From contig NZ_JARHTQ010000001.1 of the NCBI RefSeq assembly GCF_029223525.1, positions 186,001 through 250,000 on the forward strand: a stretch of 64,000 nucleotides of DNA, in the 5' to 3' direction. The notes below the pieces were generated by a model. That model was not told the DNA's origin, did no database searches, and worked only from the letters and a program-made list of their open reading frames with translations. Both the position numbers and the translations under genes were made by a program. Positions within the stretch are counted from its first letter, which is position 1. Each line of letters opens with the position of its first letter. Below, piece after piece: positions 58,547 through 64,000 of the stretch. The stretch is from Streptantibioticus ferralitis. GTDB lineage: Bacteria; Actinomycetota; Actinomycetes; Streptomycetales; Streptomycetaceae.

Positions 58547-59434
58547 ATGCCCGCACGCCACTTCGACGGCAAGCGAGTGCGGGCAGCGCGGCGGGCCCTC
58601 GACCTCACGCAGGACGATGTGGGCGCGGCTCTCGACGTATCGCGGGGCACCATCGCTGGCTATGAGGCCAATCGCTCCTTCCCTGACGGGTACAAGCTCC
58701 CTGGCTACGCCCGGGTCTTGCAGCGCCCCCTGGACGAGCTGTTCCCCCGGGACGGTGAGCCTGATCTGGCCGATCTGCGGTGCGATGCGGGCTATCCCCA
58801 GTACAAAACCAGCGAGATCATCGGAACGCGCAGCGCCACTCCGGTGCAGAACGCGGAGCGAGGCGTTGCCCGTCTGGACGACCGCTTCATGGGGCCTTTG
58901 GCCGCCGCATACGGGGTGACCGTCAACGAGTTGCTGGCGGCGCAGGAGCGCTCGTTCGGCATCTCCACCCCGCCACCGTCCGCTGCGCAATGCAGCGCGC
59001 AGGCGCTGGTCCCGCGCACGGTGACCGAGAAGATCAACTACCTGCTGCAGAATGCCTACTTCGGCCAGACCCCTCCGACCGATGCGGAGATCGCGCAGGC
59101 CATCAATGAGGCTGGCACGACCGTCGCCACGGCGGACGACGTCCGCGCGCTGCGCACCGGCACCGAAACATTCGCTTCCCCGGCGATGCGCGCCAGCCTG
59201 GCCCGGGCCTTCCAGGTCGAGCCCGCCTTCTTCGAGGACGGAGCGGAGGTGAACCCCGCGGCGAGGGAGGTGCTGGAGGGCATCCGCTTCCTAGGATCGA
59301 TCCACCAAGGACAGATCCTCGCCCTGGCAGCCCGCGGCAGCAACACCGGCCTGTCGGCCGGGATGATCGCCAAGATCAACGAGCTCGTTGCCGAACTCCA
59401 GGACAAGCTTCCCGACGCGCCGGGCAGCGCCTGA
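58547..59434 (+). CDS. XRE-family regulator of the element
   Basis: ATG 58547 follows CAGGAG. The N-terminal HTH is AARRALDLTQDDVGAALDVS, then RGTIAGYEANRSFPDGYKLP. Residues ~140-260 form a second region with TEKINYLLQNAYFGQTPPTD and ALRTGTETFASPAMRASLAR, similar to the Streptomyces regulators with a XRE-like C-terminal repeat. It has 295 residues. It faces the rep/mob operon across a palindrome, which suggests control of that operon and of itself. Confidence 0.75.
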   Translation: MPARHFDGKRVRAARRALDLTQDDVGAALDVSRGTIAGYEANRSFPDGYKLPGYARVLQRPLDELFPRDGEPDLADLRCDAGYPQYKTSEIIGTRSATPVQNAERGVARLDDRFMGPLAAAYGVTVNELLAAQERSFGISTPPPSAAQCSAQALVPRTVTEKINYLLQNAYFGQTPPTDAEIAQAINEAGTTVATADDVRALRTGTETFASPAMRASLARAFQVEPAFFEDGAEVNPAAREVLEGIRFLGSIHQGQILALAARGSNTGLSAGMIAKINELVAELQDKLPDAPGSA

Positions 59435-59719
59435 CGCTGGCGCATTGCGGGCTCTGGCCACGGCGCTTTTTACAGCAGCAGTACTTTTGCGGTGACCGCT
59501 CCCAGGGGCGTGCTGGCCGCGGTCTGCACGACCGCGTGGTGGGTCAGGGCGACGCGGCTCCAGCAGACCGCCACGACCAGGAGTTAGCCCACCAGCTACG
59601 TAGCTGGTGGCGGCGATGCCCGCGCGCAGCGCGGCGAACAGGCCCCACCCGGCTCCGTCCAAGGCCCCGGTCGTCGCACCGAGTCGGTGGGTCCGGCCAC
59701 CAGGGCGTTGCGGGTGGGT
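59435..59719. other. 285-bp spacer
   Basis: It lies between the convergent XRE and HAD genes. A short leftward frame reads LVVAVCWSRVALTHHAVVQT but has a stop directly upstream and no start, so it is probably not a gene. No strong hairpin was seen. Confidence 0.4.
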
Positions 59720-60346
59720 CTAGACCTCGGTCAGGGGCACCCCAAGCAGGTCCTCAAGCTGCGAAATCGTCTGCTTGGGCTCCTTCGCGTGGACCGTCGC
59801 GAAGCCGAGATCGACTGCTGCCGGAAGGTAGCTTTCGGTGTCGTCGACGAAGACGCATTGCTCTGCGGGCAGCCCCAGGTGCTGCAGCGCGATCTGGAAG
59901 ATCTCCGGGTCGGGCTTGCGCATCCGGTGGTGCTCGGAGATCACCACGGCGTCATAGAGCGTGTCGAGGTCGTGTCCGTCGTAGAGGTTCCAGGGGGCGA
60001 GCCCGACGGAGTTGGACAGGATGCCCACCTTGATCCCTGCTCGTCGTGCTGCGGCAGCCGCGTTGATCATCAGTGGCTCAGGACGAAGATCTCCGAATAT
60101 TCGCCCCATCAGGTTCTCAGGAGCGACTCCGAGGCTCAGCGCTGCCGCCTCATTCCACTCTGTCTGGCTGATCGCACCGCGCTCCAGCAAGTGGGTGCGA
60201 CGGGTGCCTTCCTCGTCGAGGTACAGCGCGGTGATGCACGCGCCTTCGGCCAGTCCCTCGCGCTTCTCGAACGCGAGCACGGCGGGCAGCAGTGGCGTGG
60301 TGAGCACCCCGCCGAAGTCGAGGACGAGGCCAGTGCGGTGGGACAT
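59720..60346 (-). CDS. HAD-superfamily hydrolase (subfamily IA)
   Basis: ATG 60346. Motif I is GLVLDFGGVLTTPLLP, with DFG where DxD is usual, so the second Asp (acid/base) is replaced by Gly. Motif II is IKVGILSNS, motif III Lys is in MRKPDPEIF, and motif IV is CVFVDDTESYLPAA. The cap is helical. The DFGGVL form is common in the epoxide-hydrolase N-terminal-like HAD group, which includes active phosphatases and inactive folds. The substrate is unknown. Confidence 0.8.
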   Translation of the reverse strand: MSHRTGLVLDFGGVLTTPLLPAVLAFEKREGLAEGACITALYLDEEGTRRTHLLERGAISQTEWNEAAALSLGVAPENLMGRIFGDLRPEPLMINAAAAARRAGIKVGILSNSVGLAPWNLYDGHDLDTLYDAVVISEHHRMRKPDPEIFQIALQHLGLPAEQCVFVDDTESYLPAAVDLGFATVHAKEPKQTISQLEDLLGVPLTEV

Positions 60347-60519
60347 GTGGGAACTCCAGCTGTGATGAGGGCTCGTGGTGTCGAATCAGGTGCTCGGCCA
60401 GGTCGAGCAGGCCGTGCAGCAGCGCCGAACTATGTCGGCATCAGCGAGGCGAGGGCATCAGCCAGGCGCTCGGCAGCGCATCGCGTTACCGCGGCAAATA
60501 TCTCTGCGCGGGGGCCGGA

Positions 60520-61698
60520 TCACCGGCGGATCAGGGACTGAATGATGCGTGCGCTGGGCCGCGGGACGCGATTGCGGTCGAATAGGCCGAATGGCACGCC
60601 GTACCCGTTGAGCCACTCATAGTTGTCCACACCGGTCCAGAAATGGACGCCGGTGATGCCCATGCCGCGGGCGACGGCGTCGCGGACCTGATCGAGGGCG
60701 GCTTGCAGGTAGGCGGCCCGTACGGTGTCGTCGTCGCCGCCATAACCGATCTCAGCGACGAGGAACCGCTTGCCCGGCAGCTCGGTGTCCAGTCTGGTGA
60801 GGACCTCGCCGAGGCCCGGTGCCCAAGACGCATAGCCCTGCGGCCCCACACGTTCCCCCGCTGGGTAGGGCAGGAGGTCTCCCGAGGAGTTGACCGCCGC
60901 AGTGAAGTAGTAGCTGAAGCCGTATCGGTCGAACGCGCCTTCGTATCTAGGCGTCCGAGCCATGTTCAGCCACGATCCCCACACGACGGCATCAACGAGG
61001 GCGGTGGCTGCTGCGGCGTCGTCGCTGTCGTCGACCGGGTGCAGCTGTAGCAGGGCCTCGTTGGTGGAGGTGGGCTTGCCGCCTTGGCGGAGCCGCAGCG
61101 CGGCTTCGAAGTCGGCCTGGTGGATGGCTTGCAGGGCGGTGAGGAATTCTTCCTGCGAGGTGTGACCGGGAGGGAAGGTACCGGCCAGGTATGCCTTTTG
61201 GGCGTAAGCGGTGGGGTTGTTCACCGGCATCCACCCGTCGGCGAGGTCGCCGAAGGTCTCTGCGATGAAGTCGACGTGCCGCAGCCACGTGTCGCTTGCC
61301 GTAGGGGAGAGGAATCCGCCCTCGGCCGCGAACCACGCGGGCAGAGCGGTGTGCAGGAGGCAGACCCACATGGTCAGGCCCGCATCGCGCCCGGCGAGGA
61401 GGACCTGTCGATAGTGCTCGATCGCCTGGCGGTCGTGCTGTCCCGGCTGCGGCTCGATCCGTGCCCAGTCCAAAGACACCCGGTAGTCGCTGAAACCCCA
61501 GTCGGCCAGCAGCGAAAAGTCCGAGGCATAGAGCCTGTCGAAGCCGTTGCCGTCGCCGCTGCGGGGCGCTTTCCCGGCCTGCTCCCAGCCCCACCAGTTA
61601 TCCGCTGGTGTCGCTCCCTGGCTTTGGGTGGCGGAGCTGGCGGTGCCCCAGGAGAAGCCGGCGGGAAAGCCGCTGGGGCCGGGGACGGACGTGGTCAT
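60520..61698 (-). CDS. GH1-type glycosidase-like protein with altered acid/base motif
   Basis: ATG 61698 has the ribosome-binding site AGGAGAG; the frame upstream is non-coding. The 392 residues keep the GH1 layout: FPAGFSWGTASSATQSQGAT, DWGFSDYRVSLDWARIEPQP, nucleophile Glu in FLVAEIGYGG, and ending HFWTGVDNYEWLNGYGVPFG. The acid/base position, normally NEP, reads WMPVNNPTAY, so Glu is replaced by Asn. Activity may thus be reduced or use another mechanism, as in myrosinases. It is a family 1 beta-glycosidase-like protein of unknown substrate. Confidence 0.8.
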   Translation of the reverse strand: MTTSVPGPSGFPAGFSWGTASSATQSQGATPADNWWGWEQAGKAPRSGDGNGFDRLYASDFSLLADWGFSDYRVSLDWARIEPQPGQHDRQAIEHYRQVLLAGRDAGLTMWVCLLHTALPAWFAAEGGFLSPTASDTWLRHVDFIAETFGDLADGWMPVNNPTAYAQKAYLAGTFPPGHTSQEEFLTALQAIHQADFEAALRLRQGGKPTSTNEALLQLHPVDDSDDAAAATALVDAVVWGSWLNMARTPRYEGAFDRYGFSYYFTAAVNSSGDLLPYPAGERVGPQGYASWAPGLGEVLTRLDTELPGKRFLVAEIGYGGDDDTVRAAYLQAALDQVRDAVARGMGITGVHFWTGVDNYEWLNGYGVPFGLFDRNRVPRPSARIIQSLIRR

Positions 61699-61990
61699 GG
61701 CAGTGCTCTCCTGATCGGTGCTGGCTGGTTGGGAGTCGGGAGACGGAGCGACGCGTCGCGCGAGTACGGGCGTCATGGCCGCGCTCCTGTCAACGAACGA
61801 CCGCCGAGTGGGTGTGCACCGCGCAGAGACGAAGTGTGTGTCACTGATGCACTCCGTGGCTGCGCGCCCACCAGCCGACTTCGCGGCGGCGAGCTGAGCG
61901 CGGCGCACCTCACCAGGAGGTAGTGCTCCCGGCGATGAGGAGTCTGCCATCCCGGTGGTCCGGTTCCGATCGTGGGCCTATCGAGTGGAC
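61699..61990. other. 292-bp intergenic stretch
   Basis: It lies upstream of the GH1-like gene and downstream of the membrane protein. Short overlapping frames have no features. The promoter of the GH1-like gene should be here. Confidence 0.4.
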
Positions 61991-63223
61991 TCATGCCACT
62001 AGCCCTTCCTCGGCTTCCTCGAGCAGCCGCTGAGCTTGGGCAGTGGCGATCTCGCAGTACACCTTGCGTACCCGCACCAGCCAGGCTGCTTCACCGTCGG
62101 TGTCGACGAACGGCTTGGTCTGCATGGGGGAAGGTTGCTGACTTGGTCGTCTGTTGGCGACAGCCTGCAACGCGGCCTTGATCCAGTATGCCTCTGCCGC
62201 TGGCTGGGGGTCGGGGTGTTCGAGGTGTGACGCAACCGCTTCCTCCGCTGCGAACAGCAGCTTGGCCGGGGCGAAGTGGCGCAGTTTGTCGAAGGCGTCT
62301 GCGATGTCCGCGGTCCATCGGTCCAAGCGCACGTCGGTGGATCCGTGTGAGCGGGTGAGCTCGCGAAGGCGGGATCCGGGCGGGTACAGGCTGGTGCCAG
62401 GGAAGGCTTCCATCAGGTCCCGCCAGAGTGGGTAAAGCAGGTACAAGGTGCGCCACGTCCTCCAGCGAGCGGCGACCGCGCTGGTGGCGGGGATGCTGGC
62501 GCCCACCGCGACGAGCAGGAACAAGACATTCATCCACATAGCCGTGGCTCTGACGACGTCCTGCTCGACGACCGGGTTCAACGGGATGGCCACCGCCACC
62601 CAGATAAGGGCGATACGGGCCGCCGTGTAGACCAAGCCCATCCACATCGAGATGGCCATCAGCCCCAACCCGATGCGCATGCTGGAGGTCTCGGCCCGCC
62701 GGGCCGCGCTCGACCATTGGTAGCCGCAGACCGCAGTGGTGATGAGCGGAAAGAAGTAGAACACGCTCATATAGATCGCAGCGCCCCACTGGCCGGCGTG
62801 GTCGGTAACGAAGTCGGCGCTCGGCGTCTTGCGATCCACCACGGTGAAGAACAAGACGGTCAGCACGATCACGCCCACCACACCGGCCTTGTACGCGACG
62901 TGGGCGATCCAGCGGGAAACGGCGACGTGCCGGGGCACCACGCGCGCCGAGGTCTTGCCGTAGCTGGTGGCGACGTAGGTCAAGGCCGCCAGGATGGCCG
63001 CGGTACTGGCGAAGTGTTTGAGCAGGGCATCGAGATCGACGACCGGGACGCGACCCACGGCGCGCATCACCACAGGTGTGCTGAGCCACAAGGCCGCGGC
63101 GAATCCTGCGTAACCGCCCCACAGCGCCCGGCGGTGGGCGTCGCCGTACCGAACAGCCGGAACGCGCCACACGGCTACGACGGTCATCACAGCTGCGGCG
63201 AGGTAGTCGAAGAAAGCAAGCAC
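61991..63223 (-). CDS. MAB_1171c-like (DUF6545) membrane protein
   Basis: GTG 63223 has the ribosome-binding site AAGGAG at 10 bp; the TTG at 63262 is inside the upstream gene. Seven hydrophobic helices fill residues 1-~260 (VLAFFDYLAAAVMTVVAVWR onward, including KAGVVGVIVLTVLFFTVVD and WMNVLFLLVAVGASIP). A ~150-residue cytoplasmic part follows: WRTLYLLYPLWRDLMEAFPG, then DVRLDRWTADIADAFDKLRH. That layout is the MAB_1171c family. In actinobacteria it is normally next to an ImmA/IrrE peptidase and XRE regulator, as here, and may be a membrane sensor or substrate of the peptidase. Confidence 0.85.
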   Translation of the reverse strand: MLAFFDYLAAAVMTVVAVWRVPAVRYGDAHRRALWGGYAGFAAALWLSTPVVMRAVGRVPVVDLDALLKHFASTAAILAALTYVATSYGKTSARVVPRHVAVSRWIAHVAYKAGVVGVIVLTVLFFTVVDRKTPSADFVTDHAGQWGAAIYMSVFYFFPLITTAVCGYQWSSAARRAETSSMRIGLGLMAISMWMGLVYTAARIALIWVAVAIPLNPVVEQDVVRATAMWMNVLFLLVAVGASIPATSAVAARWRTWRTLYLLYPLWRDLMEAFPGTSLYPPGSRLRELTRSHGSTDVRLDRWTADIADAFDKLRHFAPAKLLFAAEEAVASHLEHPDPQPAAEAYWIKAALQAVANRRPSQQPSPMQTKPFVDTDGEAAWLVRVRKVYCEIATAQAQRLLEEAEEGLVA

Positions 63224-63246
63224 GTAACCGGTGCTCCTTAAGGGCG

Positions 63247-63804
63247 TTACGCCTTGCCGCAACGTAGCGGGGCAACGGGGTGAGACAGCGAGGACTCCAG
63301 GAGGCTGACCATGTCGTCGCCAACGATCGGCTGCCGACGGGCGAACCGTTTAATCAAAGAAGCCGACAACTCCGCCTGCTGTTCCTCGGGGCTGTCGTAG
63401 TTGACTCGCCCCTGGACCAAGGCGGTGGGAAAACGGCGCAGCACTCCCTGCCGGATGTGGTCGGGCACGTACCGCTCGATCTCGGCTCGCGTAAGCGTGG
63501 TTCCGTGGTCCAACCACTCGTGGGCAAGCTCGTGGAGGATGACATGTTCGGTCTGGTTACGGCTCGCCCGCCGCCGGTAGAGCACAAAGGTGGCATCGGG
63601 CCCCTTGACCCGAAGTCCGCACGCCGCGCCCAGTTCCGCATCGCGTTCGTCCAGAGACGCGAGCCGAATCTGGCGGCCCAGCGCGCGCTCCATGTTGTGC
63701 ACCAGCGCCTCGACGCTGAAGGGAACGGGCAGAGGGAGGTCCGCGAGTAGTTTCTCGCATTCCTTCAGAAGAGCGCGGCGTGAGGGATCGCTGCGCCACC
63801 GCAT
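63247..63804 (-). CDS. ImmA/IrrE-type metallopeptidase
   Basis: ATG 63804 follows AAGGAG. In the 185-residue protein the zinc motif is HVILHELAHEWLDHG (HExxH with a further His). Before it is ACGLRVKGPDATFVLYRRRA, the usual strand. ImmA/IrrE peptidases cleave XRE repressors and switch on mobile elements or stress genes. It precedes the MAB_1171c-like gene by 23 bp (stop to GTG). The expected XRE partner would lie beyond the right edge; the last ~195 bases show no gene. Confidence 0.85.
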   Translation of the reverse strand: MRWRSDPSRRALLKECEKLLADLPLPVPFSVEALVHNMERALGRQIRLASLDERDAELGAACGLRVKGPDATFVLYRRRASRNQTEHVILHELAHEWLDHGTTLTRAEIERYVPDHIRQGVLRRFPTALVQGRVNYDSPEEQQAELSASLIKRFARRQPIVGDDMVSLLESSLSHPVAPLRCGKA

Positions 63805-64000
63805 GATCGCTCCTTCTCGAGTGACACATTCGACAGGGGCCAGCCATCGGCGCGACTCCCCCTGCGCCATAGCGGGGCACCCTGCCGGTTTCAGAACTGG
63901 ACTGGTTGAGCAGCGACACTACGCGACAGACCGGAGCCCCTGATTCCGGACCTGATCGCCCGCACCACAAGTTCAACCATCAATCATTCCCGTGATCAAG

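Noticed and set aside
1-64000. CRISPR arrays, rRNA and tRNA genes
   Set aside because: No regularly spaced repeats, no cloverleaf-type sequence and no rRNA-like stretch were noticed on reading. Short tRNAs could have been missed without a covariance search.

Overview
The window is high-GC actinobacterial DNA, most likely Streptomyces or a close relative. It uses many GTG/TTG starts and translationally coupled stop/start overlaps. It carries families concentrated in that group: WhiB, DUF317, DUF2637, DUF4913, DUF6112, SCO6880-type conjugation proteins, mycosin protease, and a MAB_1171c-like membrane protein next to an ImmA/IrrE peptidase. All calls come from reading sequence and recalling family features; no database search was run.

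Left flank (1-10 kb): a cluster that looks like a DNA-targeting or defence island. It holds a GHKL ATPase that enters from outside the window, a coupled PLD-type nuclease, a double-HTH protein and a PP-loop (PAPS-reductase-like) protein. A two-gene HTH/small-membrane unit follows. Next is scrambled DNA in which a DUF91/DUF5655-type nuclease-like gene is split into two remnants. Between them lie a DUF4209-like gene, a complete 916-bp IS5-family insertion sequence with CTAG target duplication, and an integrase remnant.

Middle (10-39 kb): a conjugative element with a type IV secretion system of the actinobacterial ssDNA type. Main genes run rightward: lytic transglycosylase-like/NlpC-P60 fusion, DUF6112 pilin-like protein, bitopic protein, TrbL/VirB6-like protein, SCO6880-like protein, VirB4-like ATPase, then VirD4-like coupling protein. 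A long run of accessory genes follows (DnaB-N-like, DUF4913, RelE-like, DUF317 and others). A ~6.4 kb nested island splits the run. It holds a HEPN/zinc-ribbon gene, an XRE/membrane pair and a recombinase trio in a Tn554-like arrangement.

Cargo (39.4-51 kb): a type VII secretion-associated polymorphic toxin locus. It comprises two ESX-type substrate-like proteins, a mycosin protease, an RHS protein with a deaminase-like C-terminal toxin, and an adjacent probable immunity protein. Next to it are an HTH/P-loop protein and a PD-(D/E)XK nuclease.

Mobilisation and replication (51-58.2 kb, leftward): a coupled operon of a small upstream gene, Rep-like protein with iteron-like repeats in its coding DNA, DnaC-like ATPase, WhiB-like protein, DUF2637 protein, small protein, MobC-like protein and MOB relaxase. 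A divergent XRE regulator follows, with a palindromic operator candidate in front of it. A 19-bp motif (GATTTCCGGCCGCRCCAAA) recurs at five places between 10.9 and 57.0 kb and ties the transfer, accessory and replication modules into one element.

Right flank (59.7-63.8 kb): HAD hydrolase, GH1 glycosidase-like protein, MAB_1171c-like membrane protein and ImmA/IrrE metallopeptidase.
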